Origin: Bimuria novae-zelandiae CBS 107.79
Taxonomy: Eukaryota; Ascomycota; Dothideomycetes; Pleosporales; Didymosphaeriaceae
Assembly: GCA_010015655.1 (NCBI GenBank)
Contig: ML976682.1
Location: forward strand, 209,012-273,011
DNA: 64,000 bases
Direction: 5' to 3'
Part shown: in pieces, positions 1 through 10,422 of the stretch
Layout of the letters: the number at the start of each line of letters is the position of its first letter
How positions within the stretch are numbered: position 1 is the first letter of the stretch
Made by a program: the position numbers and the translations under genes
The notes under the pieces: model-generated
Database searches by the model: none
The model's input: the letters and a program-made list of their open reading frames with translations, nothing else
What the model was told of the DNA's origin: nothing

Positions 1-1316
1 GCAGGAGAATATGAAGTCTTTATCACCTTATTATCCTCTAGCTAGACAAACAACGATATCGGGCTTGCCTGGCTTAAGCAGGTGTTCGATCGCTGTATAA
101 AAGAGAAGACTTAACGATTATATTATCTTTTAATTATAGACGGCCACAGATCTTATGTTACTATAGACTTTATTAACTATTATAATAAGTATAAGATCCT
201 GCTTGCTATCCTGCCTCCTTACTTAACTTATACGCTTTAGCTACTTAACGTTGCAATGTTTAAGCCTCTATTAATAGCATACTTAGCAGAGCTATTACGA
301 TACCTTTATAGAAGCTAAGGCCTAGCTTTTATTACTAAAGATAACTTCTTCCCCTTATTTTGGAATGCGTGAAAGGCCTCCTTTAAGGAATTAACTATCC
401 TTAGCTCTTTTAGAGCCATAGGCATATCGCCACCTGATTCTAATCCTATTTTAGATAGGTTCGCCCAGGATTAAGAATTAGGCGATAACTCCTTATTAGG
501 GCTTAGCGATCATGACTGGAGAAAGATAGATAGGCTTATATAATTAGTAGTAAAAGATTAGGGTAGTTAAGATATAAAGAAGCTTCGTTAATTGCTCCAC
601 CACCTATCTATCTAAAATGAGCTACTTAAGCATGAGATGGATAGGATTAAGTAGGCACTATCTATTAAGGAGAAGCGTAGAAAGAAGGGTAAGACTCTAG
701 ATCTTTAATAGCGCTAGGAGTATTAGAGTGGGGCTATCTTATAGTTACTAAGGAAGGTGAGGGAGGCACGTGTTTATTAATCTATTAAGAAATAAGAGGA
801 TAAGTAGTAATAGCTTTAAAAAGTAAAAATAGTAGAGCTAAAGAAGGTAGCTAAGCTATATAAGGAGAAAATATAACAGGAAAAGCGTGATGCGCGAGAG
901 GCAGCTAAGAAGGCGAAGGAGAAGGAGAGGGCTAAAAAGGCAGCTTAGCGCGCTGCCCAGAAGTCTGCCCGTAACGCAGAAAAAGCTCTATAACTATCCT
1001 AAAGGTGTAAGAGAAAGGCTTCTCAGCCATCTACACAGAGCAGAAAGCGTCCAAAACGTGTTATTAATACTACAGATGTTAGGGAGGCCTCAGAGGGCGC
1101 ATCTGCTGCCTTAAGTAAATCTACACGCAGCGGCCGCGACGTCAAGCTTCTAGATAGATTTAAGTAGTGCAAATTAATCGTAGCTATCAATTAACTACTC
1201 TAGTAGAAAATCTTATAATAATATTATTTATAGGTAGTTCTGCAGCCTCATTCTTGCATAAGCTATTATGGTGTTGGGTGGCTCGTCACGCGAAGTGGCT
1301 CGGCACGCGCACGGAC
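1..1316 (+). mobile_element. Fot1/pogo-like DNA transposon relic, 3' part
   Basis: This is a partial, heavily degraded DDE transposase element cut by the window start. Around 139-260 the + strand still translates, with stops, to the second catalytic block (DGHRSYVT, then ILLAILPP and TYTL). It aligns with the better preserved copy on the minus strand near 49,800-49,950. Further along (about 880-1000) is the Lys/Ala/Glu-rich C-terminal tail typical of fungal pogo-type transposases. The DNA is very AT- and TpA-rich with many TAA/TAG codons, as expected after RIP. The GC-rich last 50 bp (about 1266-1316) resemble a terminal inverted repeat related to those of the neighbouring elements. The right boundary is inferred and the gene is dead. 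Confidence 0.75.
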
Positions 1317-1322
1317 ACGTTA

Positions 1323-1370
1323 CCCTGCCGAGACAGTCAGTGCGCCGCGACACTAACGCGCCACCCCAAC
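1323..1370 (+). repeat. Left terminal inverted repeat, 48 bp
   Basis: Begins CCCTGCCGAGACAGTCAGTG right after a TA dinucleotide. It is an exact reverse complement of 3402-3449. Confidence 0.95.
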
Positions 1371-3401
1371 ACCAGCACCGCAGCCAGCAACATGAGGCTA
1401 TAGAGTTTTACATAAAAGCTTTTATCGCGAAATTTTCTAGAGTTAAAATTTTATAAAGCTATAGAAGATTGCTAGCTAGTTAAATTATAAATATCTACTT
1501 AGTGTTCTAATTATTTAGCCACTACGCGATGCTAGCGCTAATAGCGTAGATATTATTATATTAACGCGTATAGATGCCGGCGTAGGCTTCTTCCTCTTTA
1601 TAATTATATAAGTAGCTTTTAAAGCATTCTGGCTTCCCTTTTTAGTAATTTTAAGACGTTTTTAAAGTTATTATTAAGTCTTACGAGCCTATTAATAGAG
1701 GCGTTACTTAGTAGCCTAATTAGCTTTCTTCTTAGCGCGCGTATTTCTAACTATTACACGCATAACACGCTTCTCTTATAGTAAATAAGCTTTAAGCTGC
1801 CTATTTACTATCTAGATCTCTCTCTACTCACTTTTCTGGAGTTATAGTTGTTGCTTTTTAGCCTTTTATTGGCTAAGAGAATCGCGCGCCCTCTATACGC
1901 AGGCAGGTAACTAGAAAATAGATCTTTTATACTACTTATCTAGCTACTTAAAAGGTAGAGTCCTGCCCTTTATTTAATGCTATTTCTGGTTTATAAGGGC
2001 TTCTCGTAGCCCCTAATTCTTATGCTCTAGGAGCTACTTCTGTATAGAGATTAAGTATATAGTGCGACTTAGCTTCTTGGCCTTATTACCTCCCCCTATA
2101 TTAATAATAACCTTTAAAAGCTAATTAATTTTGCGCTAATTAGACACGTTAAGTACTAAAGTAGAGCTTTCGCGCGATCTCTATTCTAGAGACTTATCTC
2201 TATTAAATTAACTAAGGATTAGTGTAGGATCTAGCAGCGAGATACCTATATACTTAAAAGCTTTAGTAATTAATTACAGCGTAACTAACGTTGTCTAGGC
2301 CCTCTAGAATAGTGTAAAGAAGTCTCTTTTAGTAATTATTAATAGCCCCTAACTTCTATACAGGTATGCGGAGAGCTCGTTAGAGTAGATAGTAGAAAAA
2401 GACTTAAATATATAGACATCTAGAGGCTATAGCATATAAGTGGCGTAAGGGGGAAATATTGCAAGGAGGATCTTTTTCTAATTACAATAGTTAATAAAAT
2501 CTATAGTAACGTGAGATCTATGCCTATTAAGGACTAGGAGTTGCCACTATCGTTAAGCCTTCTCCTTAGTATAGCGATTAAACACCTGTTTTAGCTATTA
2601 AAGCCCTATCTCGTTATTTAACTATTTAGAGGTTAATAAGGTAATAAAGACTCTATAAGAATTAACGTTAATTTCCTTAACCTAGCTTAATTGTAGAGTC
2701 TCAGCGTTAGATTAATAGATTAGTAATAGATTAATAGTAGATCTATCGGCGCATATACATGCGATGAGCGAGATCCACTTATGACTACTATCCTGGATAG
2801 ATTGCCTCACTTAGCGACTCTTATATATAGGCCTGTCGAAGATCCTTTTTGACCTGCTGGTGATGCTGAGTAGGAAGCCTTTTTCGTCCATATTATAGAT
2901 ATGCTAAGGCTCTATGCTATACTTTATAATTTTCTTATATAAAAGCTTAAAGTAGAGCCTATATCTTACGCCTAAATTAGCGTTATAGTAATTACTATCT
3001 AGCCTAGTCGTCTATCGCGAGATTAGGGAGTTAAAGTAGTGCCTAATAAAGTAATTAACCTATTACATAGAGATATCCTTTTTAGTAATAATTAATATAA
3101 AGTTTTAGATTATCTAACGCGTAGGGGGTAGAACTTTCTAAGTAAGACGCTATATATACTATAGGAGCTTAGATTCTTATTATTAGTTAAGATTTTAGCA
3201 AGTTTATAGTAGCTATGTACGCGCCTGCATGGCGCGTCTATGCTAGCGCGTTAATGTTGACCGCACAACACCAAATTCTTCTGCAATTTTTCTATATAAG
3301 AAAGTTTCTCCAGGTTCTTGTGAGTCGATAGCGATGATTGCAGCCTTAATTGGATCCATATTGGTGGAGATGCGGCGCGTCAAAGTTGAGGTGCTACATC
3401 T

Positions 3402-3449
3402 GTTGGGGTGGCGCGTTAGTGTCGCGGCGCACTGACTGTCTCGGCAGGG
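3402..3449 (-). repeat. Right terminal inverted repeat, 48 bp
   Basis: Exact inverted partner of 1323-1370, followed by TA at 3450-3451. Confidence 0.95.
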
Positions 3450-3556
3450 TAGTAGCGCACGTCCCCCACAACCTCGGCCGGCCATTCTCACGCTCAACAC
3501 CACAACTTCGACGCGCCATTTCTTGTCCAAATCACGGCCGATTTTAATAAAAAGAC

Positions 3557-4926
3557 ATGCCTGCGACTCGCAGGAAGCCCCGCAAGACAGCGCCAGCAAA
3601 AACCCGCGTCCCGAAGACCGCGCGTCGCGAATTGCCGCCCGAAACGAAAGCCTACGCCGTCGGCGCGATGTCAGCCGGAGTATCTCAGTACAGCCTCGCC
3701 AAACAACTTCCTGTGACTCAGGGAGCTCTCAGCAAGTTGCTCGCACGCACGCGAGAGCGTTCAGAGGCGTCAAAACTCCCTCTCTGGGACCCGTATCTCT
3801 ACGAAACAGAAGTCGGCCGAGGTGGCCAGGATATCGACTTTTCTCCAGAGCAAAAGGCCGCGATCATCGCCATCGCTACCCAGAACAAAGAAGCCCGTGA
3901 AAAGCAGAGCTGGCAAGCAGTCGCTGACGGCGATTTCGATCATCTACAGCTGCCCAGGCCTCTCAGCGTCAGCAGCTTCGAAAACATCATGTATGAAGCT
4001 GGGTATGGCCGCAAAGCTCCGGGACGCAAACCGATGCTCGACAACGCGCAGAAAAAGCGTCGCCTTGAATGGGTGCTCGCCCACAACCCAGATCTTTATA
4101 AGTATGGCAATGGGCTGGGCTTCAACTTTCAGCGCGTTATTTTTACTGACGAAACACCAGCACGGGTCGGCGAGCTGCGCGGCAAGCTGCGCGCGTGGGC
4201 AAAGGACGACAAGATCTAACATCCTGACGTTGAACGGCCGAAGATTCGCAAGAATTGCGCCTCCAGTTCTACGGCAGCTTTACCTACGATGCGAAGGGCC
4301 CCTATCACATCTACGGCACCGAGACGCCAGAGGCAAAAAAGCTGGCCAAACAAGCCTACGATGAGGAGAATCAGCGCAACAAAGAGCAGAGGCAACAGCT
4401 AGTCCCCCGGACCCGCGCTGTCCTCAGAGAGCTCGGCGATGCCGACGCGAACAGCAGAGCCTGGGCATGGGCAAAACACCATGAAATGAAGCGCGGAGAT
4501 CGCTCACGCGGCGACATAGACGGTTACCGACACCGCGAGGAGGTGCTGAAGCCATTGCTGGTGCCGTGAATCAATTCTCTATATGAAGAAGGACGTACCC
4601 CGCTGCTCCTCGAGGACGGTGCCCCTACCCACACGAGCAAGATTGCGGTCGAATATCTCGAAGTTTCGCATATACAGAAGCTCTCCTGGCCAGGTCATTC
4701 GCCAGATATCAACGCGGAGGAGCATGCCTGGCCATGGATCCGGCGTCACATTACGCAGGACTTCATGCCGAGCACCTGCGAGGCCCAGTGCCGCGCGCAA
4801 TAGGCATATAAGTGGGAGAATCTCCCCCTTAAAGTGATCAATAAATGGATAGACAGCATCCCGAAGGTTATACGGCAAATAATTAAGCATGGCGGACACA
4901 ATTGCTTTCATGACGGCGGGGGCTAA
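3557..4926 (+). pseudogene. Tc1/mariner-like transposase pseudogene (copy 1)
   Basis: The conceptual protein matches the copy at 62.6-64.0 kb over its whole length. It has an N-terminal basic helix-turn-helix region (MPATRRKP onward), then the DDE core with FTDETPAR (first Asp), LLEDGAPTHTS (second Asp) and SPDINAEEHAW (third acidic residue), and a C-terminal helix ending HDGGG. It is broken by a TAA at 4217-4219, a one-base frameshift between there and about 4256, a TGA at 4567-4569 where copy 2 has Trp, and a TAG at 4801-4803. The TGG-to-TGA and CAG-to-TAG changes are the kind RIP makes. Base composition stays near normal, so RIP was mild. It lies about 100 bp beyond the right end of the previous element; its own terminal repeats were not located. 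Confidence 0.85.
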
Positions 4927-5618
4927 AACCTGCACTTAACACCAAATCTGAAGCTTCAAAAACTCCTAAATAAGCAATTAAGTGATTCTCTATCGTCTAC
5001 ATATCAAAAAACCCGAAGAAAATCGCTTTTGTATGAGGATTTATATGTGAGGGCGATATTTGATGGGGAACCAAGAATGCGCGCGTTGGCGCTATTCCTC
5101 ATTCAAAACGAGTTCCTCGTAGCGGTGGAAATGGCATGCACAAGGGTGGCAATGGTGTCATTCACGATATGAAGTGCCGAGCCCCCTTGAAGTTTAGCGT
5201 CATCACGGAACGACGTGTGACCGAGCCGTACGGTATAAAGGGCGGCGAGAATAGTGGCCGCGGTGCAAACTACTGGGTCACAACCTTGGGCCGAGAAACA
5301 TGGTCGCGATGGATACGAGCGATCGCTGTGTCATTTACACGCCTGGTCGCGGCGGCTTCGGTCCTGTAGGTTTGACACAGGGAAGGATGGTCAACGGCGC
5401 CGAGAAGATCCCGTACCCGCGAGCAGCGGGCAGTGTGGCTGCTTAAACGGAGACTCAAGCTCAAGCCAATTAGGGATTACGTGGAAGCACTTGCGAGGAA
5501 CGGTGAAGTGGACTGCACGAATGTAGGATAGCATCTTGTGGGGTAAGGATATCAAAGCATTGACAAGGCATGGTTGTTTTGATAGTAGTGACCCATCTAT
5601 CTAGTAATCTAATCTCTA
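4927..5618. other. Intergenic, no gene seen
   Basis: Follows the transposase relic and may contain its right end, but no matching inverted repeat was found. No convincing coding sequence. Confidence 0.5.
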
Positions 5619-7514
5619 CTACTTTGGCGTGGAATTCATTGACATTTTCCGTTGCCATCCTCGGTTAGACATGCCATCATCACGCTGGATATATACTCGC
5701 ACAGTATCCCAGTAAGTCCAACTTACTGTCGCACAGAAAATCAGCTGAAATAGAATAGCCATGAAAGTGATCCAAGGACAAACATGCTGAGTGTAGTACA
5801 TCAGCTCCGGCATGACGTCTGACATCTGCGGCAGATGCAGACCTCTCATGCCCCACATAGACCAGCAGGCGCAGCTGTTCATGATGCCCCATTGAGTGAT
5901 TACTACCAGGCCAATGTTGATGAGTGCAGCGATCAGGTCTTTGCAGTACACTGTCCAGAAGAGGCCATTTTGCAGCCACAACTCGAAGTTACATTCGAGG
6001 AGGAAACTGAGCAACCACACGAGAAGTCTTAATTTTGGTAAGTTGTAGTCCCAGGACGGTTGAACGGGCATCTTACATGACAGTTTGAGGGATATGGCGG
6101 CAATTTAGACCATGTGGAGGAACGGAGTACGACAGAACGATGGCCGTGATGTAACTAGCTGCAAGCACAACAACGGCGACGACGACGAAAGAGAACATGG
6201 TCCAGTTGTTTATCTCTAAGGAACGCTGACGGCTGCTCCATTTGCGAGGCCTCCAATTATTGAGTCCGCCATGGATAGCGCGTTCTTGACCCATTTTGCA
6301 CCATTGAGATTCTTCTCTATAGGTCGCAGATGGGCGTCGCGAAAGTTGTCCTTGGACCTGCGCAAGATCATATTCGAAAGCTTGGAGCAAGCGGGGAATG
6401 GATCCCTCGGTCTGGGAGGCACCGATCACGGATCCGAGTAGAACTGCCGAAGTGATCCAGAGATACATGCCAGAGAAGGCGATGCTGTGTACTTCTACAT
6501 TCGGCCAGTTAGATGAGCTCGGCTCGGATGAAGCTGCCTTTATGAGCGCAATAAGCCATCCTGCAATGAAAAAGGTTTCGGCTACAAAGATGGGGAGAGA
6601 CTTGGTCGCTCTGTCGGCAGCTAAGGAGTTCGCCGTCTCTTCGTATATATGGCGTATCTCGGTTTCGAACTGCGGATGGTTACGAGATGTTATACTAATT
6701 GTATTCGTCAGTTCCTTCGAACACAGATTTAAGATTGGTGCTTACTAGTCTCTGCAGAAGCCCTGTACTTGGTCGGATTTTCCGCACTCGTCGTATGAAA
6801 CCATGATGAGCGCTAGAGCCTTCCAGGTGAATTCGTATTTACGTTCTTCTTCTGTGATTCCAACGTCTTTGCATGTCGCTTTCGCCAGGCGAGCCCTGCA
6901 GTTACTAATAGCCAATGTGCACAGGAGACTCGTCATGGAATCAACCGGGTCACCGAGCAAGTGTAAAATCGTCGCGGTTTCAACGTTGAAGCCCAATGGT
7001 ACTCGTGGAAACTGCACAGCAAGCTGAAACAGAGGGAGTTTCCATGTTACGATGCGGGTCCAAATATCTTCGATGGGGTATCGCGTCCATCCGGTCCAAA
7101 TGGAGTTTGTGGTACCTGTCATTATTCTGCACGTCTTATCGGTCAACATCCTGGTTCCTTTGAAGAATATGTCGCTTCCCGACGGACACGTCGCATTGAG
7201 GAACGTATATTCCATATACAAGCCATCGAAGTTGAAACCAGCCAATGGCCTACCGATTGTTGCAAGCGAGCAATTCATCTTGAAGACGCTTAGAGCGTTA
7301 TTGAGCCCCGTCCGTGGTTCGGCCTGCTCTCAACAACTTTGTTTTGGCACCTGAGGCCAGTCATTATTCCATCATCTTTTAAGGATATATGTATGCGCAA
7401 TAGTGCTTCAGCCTCGTACTCATTCAAAGGGCCGCTAGCGAAAGCCGTATTTGGACACCGCCTACATACAGCGAGGCCGCCAATTGCAACCAACAAAAGA
7501 TGTTGTCCGACCAA
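5619..7514 (-). CDS. Multi-pass membrane protein of unknown function
   Basis: Four exons read on the minus strand: 7514-7351, 7288-6746, 6694-6077 and 6027-5619, giving 577 residues. Introns of 62, 51 and 49 nt restore one frame, with GTAAGC and GTAAGA donors at the second and third. The N-terminus is a hydrophobic leader (VGQHLLLVAIGGLAV). A Cys-bearing, probably extracytoplasmic region follows (NCSLATIG to CKDVG). Hydrophobic segments follow at SLPIFVAETFFIAGWLIALI, at YLWITSAVLLGSVIGAS, at FSFVVVAVVVLAASYITAIV, and several in the last exon (LLVWLLSFLLEC, DLIAALINIGLVVITQWGI, FMAILFQLIFCATVSWTYW). No catalytic motif is seen and I do not recognise the family; it looks like a lineage-restricted fungal membrane protein. 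The start codon is the first Met of the open frame. Confidence 0.7.
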
Positions 7515-8035
7515 TAGCTGAAATTTGCCCTTAGCCTGGAATGCGGGAATCTATGCAGCCGACTGCACCACCTGACAGGATGGTGTCACAACGCTGTAAG
7601 GCAGCCATCGCCCTGCCTCATAAGGTCCTTAAATCCCTCAAATTTCGAAGTTGAATGGGAATCAGGGCCATTATTCCATGAGCCCAGCAGGTGAGAATGA
7701 GGGGTTGTAAGCCATGTGGCACATAAACGCGGCTGAGATAGGACCGGCTCAAACGACATTGGCTACTTCTCAAGCCTCCATGCACTCCTCAGTGGCTGTG
7801 CAGAAAACACCCGCCTACCTATCCGAATGTCGATATCCTCTTGACTTCATTAGCCCATTTTCATCTCGAAGAAGCAACAACCTGCTACGGGATGGGATCA
7901 TGCGCCCCGCTAGCCCTTGTCGCTAGTTCAACAATACGACGACGTTGACGTCGCGGTTGTCGTTCCCCACGGAAGTACAACACACCCAACCAAAGCCATA
8001 ACTCGTAAACATTCTTGGCCACTTCCCCCACGCTC
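7515..8035. other. Intergenic, no gene seen
   Basis: Lies between the 5' end of the membrane-protein gene and the 3' end of the PDI-like gene. Only short chance frames are present. Confidence 0.5.
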
Positions 8036-9223
8036 TTACAGCTCATCGCGCTGCCCCTTCACAGCCTCCGCCTCCGCGCCCTCCATCTCGGGCGCGTTCG
8101 CTCCAAACACCTGCCCCGTCGTCGCCTTCCCCTGCAAGATAGTCATCAACATTCCTTCCACTACATCTACCCTTATCACCCTTCTCTGTAAATAAGTAAA
8201 CACATTATCATTCATCGGCGCATGCACAGCCAGCGCCGGGAACCTCCCCTCCACCAACCCGAAGTTCTTCGCCATGGGCGCGTATTCCACGGCGTCTGCC
8301 ACGCCAAACGTAACATACTGCTCGAACTTCTTCGCCAGAGACGTAAGCTCGTGACGCAAAGCCCTAGCTTCATCCTCGGTGGTGGCGAAGATGTAGGCAG
8401 AAAGCTTGCCCGGCTAGCCCTGTTAGATGGAATTGAGAACGAGGGCGCACATGTAACTTACTGCCATGTATGCCTCCATATTCCGCTCACTGAAGTCTCC
8501 GATGATCGTTTTTGTTGCTGTGGAAAGGAAGGCTTCTACGTCCGCTGCTGTGAAGGCGCCCTTGAGGAGTTTGTGGTCGCCGTCGGTGTTTTTGTAGCAT
8601 TTTATGGAGGGGACGGTGACGGCTTCTTTCTCTGCAATGCTTGCGTAGTATGTGTAGCCGAACACGAAGTCTTCGTGGTGTTGTTCTGCGATGGAGTAGT
8701 ATATCTGCAATGGGTCGTCCTGATCTGCTGGGAGGAATGCAACAATCACAACGTCGTCGACTTTCTTGAAATCACGCAGCTGGTCTTCAGAGCTGATGCG
8801 ATATATTGTAGGGTATTCGTGTTTTGTGAGAAATGACCTGATAGCGTGCTCTGTCTTTCTCCCTCGATATCTTCCAATGGTTCTTGTTGTCGTTTCTTCG
8901 CTATCGGACCAATCCTTCGTCAATAACCGTATAGCTGGATACTCGTTTACACCGTATTCCCTACAAAGCTCGTCTTCGACGTCGCAGTCTATCAAGACAA
9001 TTCGAGTGCGCATGGTTTTGTCATTCGCAAGCTTTTCGAGAACTTCATGGAATGGTTGGATGGGCTCAAACGTTCGCGATGAGAAAACGGTCAGAACAGG
9101 AGCATACTTCTCAAGCGCGAAGTCCAGATCTTTTTTTGTGGAGTTTTGCCACAAAGTGCGTGTAGCGAACGTCAATCGGACGGGTGCAGCGAACAGAAGA
9201 AACCGTAATGCTAACCGAATCAT
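8036..9223 (-). CDS. PDI-like thioredoxin-fold ER protein lacking CxxC
   Basis: Two exons, 9223-8462 and 8413-8036 (48-nt intron, GTAAGT donor, CTAAC branch, TAG acceptor), giving 379 residues. It has a signal peptide (MIRLALRFLLFAAPVRLTFA) and then a thioredoxin-like domain with the order of protein disulfide isomerases (VLTVFSS..., IVLIDCDVEDELCREYGVNEYPAIRLL). Further thioredoxin-like segments follow (VVIVAFLPADQ, TVPSIKCYKN), and the protein ends in RDEL, an ER-retrieval signal. Where PDI has WCGHC this protein reads FSSRTFEPIQ, and there is no CxxC anywhere, so it is probably not an oxidoreductase but a chaperone or structural partner. It is divergent from the prolyl hydroxylase-like gene across 288 bp. 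The family call rests on motif order and RDEL. Confidence 0.85.
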
Positions 9224-9511
9224 GGCTGGTCAAGAAGCACAACGCGACTCCAATATGTTCAAAAAGAGGCCTTCGTAGACGTTGAAAGTAAGTGGGAGAC
9301 TCTGTGGTCGGAGGCGCGATCCTAGATGCAGATCAGGCACATGTTGCCGTGCCGCGAGGTGCTGAAACCAACGTCGTTTCAGGACTGTGACGAGCGTCAG
9401 CCTAAGAATATTTCCCCGCAATTGTCTCTCAACGTCATGACCTTCTGGTCCTACATAACCCAGGTAAAAGACGCCATCTAACGCAGCAAGACTTCGTATA
9501 CGCAATCCACA
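9224..9511. promoter_or_regulatory. Shared divergent promoter (PDI-like / P4H-like)
   Basis: 288 bp separate the two start codons, so both genes must be driven from here. No specific factor site was identified. Confidence 0.5.
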
Positions 9512-10294
9512 ATGTTAAACCGCCTCCTACCACTACCACTCTTCGCTCTCCTTACCTCAGCTCTCTCAACACCTCAAAACTACACCTGCCCCCAGCACCT
9601 CTACAGCGTCCAAATCTTCTCCGAAGACCCCCTGATAATCTACATCGCTGGCTTCCTCACAGAGTCCGAAGCTTCCCACCTTGAATCTGTCTCCGCGGGC
9701 CGCTTCACCTCGTCACAAATCGCCAACCAATCCGGCCAGCAGCATCTCGCCTCGACACGAACCTCGCGATCAACATCGCTGCACAGTGACGAAGTAGTCC
9801 GCTGCATCGAACAGCGCGCGCTGCAATTCCAGGGCTACGATATCCCGCGCACGCACCTGGAGCCGCTGCAAGCGGTGCAGTACAGTTTCGGAGAGAAGTA
9901 CGCGCCGCATACGGATTGGTTTACTTCGTCTCTGCAGACGACTCCGGAGTACGGTGGGAATCGTCTGTCTTCGTTCTTCGTGTACATCAGCACTTCGGAT
10001 GACATTGTCGGTGGAGGGACGCAGTTTCCTCTGCTCGATGCTCCGAGAGACGAGCGCTGGTGTCAGTTTGTGAACTGCGATGCTGGGTGGGAAGATGGAG
10101 TGACGTTTCGGCCGATCGCTAGGAACGCGGTGTATTGGCGGAATTTGAGAGGTGGGAAAGGTGGGAAGGCGAGGGTGGGAGATCGGAGGACGCTGCACTC
10201 TGGGCAGCCGGTGCAGAGGGGTAAAAAGCTCGGCATGAATATTTGGACGAGGGAAGGGGAATTGGACGGAGCATATCGGAGTGAAGTTGTATGA
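9512..10294 (+). CDS. Prolyl 4-hydroxylase-like 2OG-Fe(II) dioxygenase, secretory
   Basis: Single exon, 260 residues. An N-terminal signal peptide (LLPLPLFALLTSALS) precedes a P4Hc-type double-stranded beta-helix. The iron ligands are His133 and Asp135 (YAPHTDW) and distal His229 (RRTLHSG); Lys239 (GKKLGMNIW) is spaced ten residues later as the 2-oxoglutarate anchor. The conserved GGGTQFP turn is present. Fungal relatives have been annotated as prolyl 4-hydroxylase alpha-like enzymes acting on secretory or cell-wall proteins; the substrate here is unknown. It sits head-to-head with a PDI-like gene, and PDI is the beta subunit of animal collagen P4H, so a functional pair is plausible. The 3' end faces the GPI-protein gene 128 bp away. 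Confidence 0.9.
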   Translation: MLNRLLPLPLFALLTSALSTPQNYTCPQHLYSVQIFSEDPLIIYIAGFLTESEASHLESVSAGRFTSSQIANQSGQQHLASTRTSRSTSLHSDEVVRCIEQRALQFQGYDIPRTHLEPLQAVQYSFGEKYAPHTDWFTSSLQTTPEYGGNRLSSFFVYISTSDDIVGGGTQFPLLDAPRDERWCQFVNCDAGWEDGVTFRPIARNAVYWRNLRGGKGGKARVGDRRTLHSGQPVQRGKKLGMNIWTREGELDGAYRSEVV

Positions 10295-10422
10295 ATATTT
10301 AGAAAGAAAAAGGACGCGTGATTGGGATGCAAAGTAGATAACGGAAAAGGCGCTGAACCACCCCAGGCTATATGATGAACAGAAACAAAAAGGATAACAG
10401 ATTCGTCGCATACGGGCATCTC

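Larger units (their letters stand above)
1323..3449 (-). mobile_element. Fot1/pogo-like DNA transposon, RIP-degraded, complete ends
   Basis: A 2127-bp element bounded by two identical 48-bp terminal inverted repeats and flanked by TA on both sides (1321-1322 and 3450-3451), the target duplication of Tc1/mariner/pogo elements. The transposase ran on the minus strand. Its start (MDPIKAAI, near 3360) and the psq-type helix-turn-helix remain readable to about 3243. The rest is saturated with stops but aligns with the copy at 48.6-50.9 kb, for example around 2380-2560. The interior (about 1415-3240) is extremely AT/TpA-rich while both ends stay GC-rich with an abrupt change of composition. It cannot encode its own transposase. 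Confidence 0.88.

Noticed and set aside
8222..9278. Plus-strand frames of 204 and 170 codons opposite the PDI-like gene
   Set aside because: Antisense to a well-supported spliced gene; composition is Val/Cys/Phe-rich as expected of a reverse frame.
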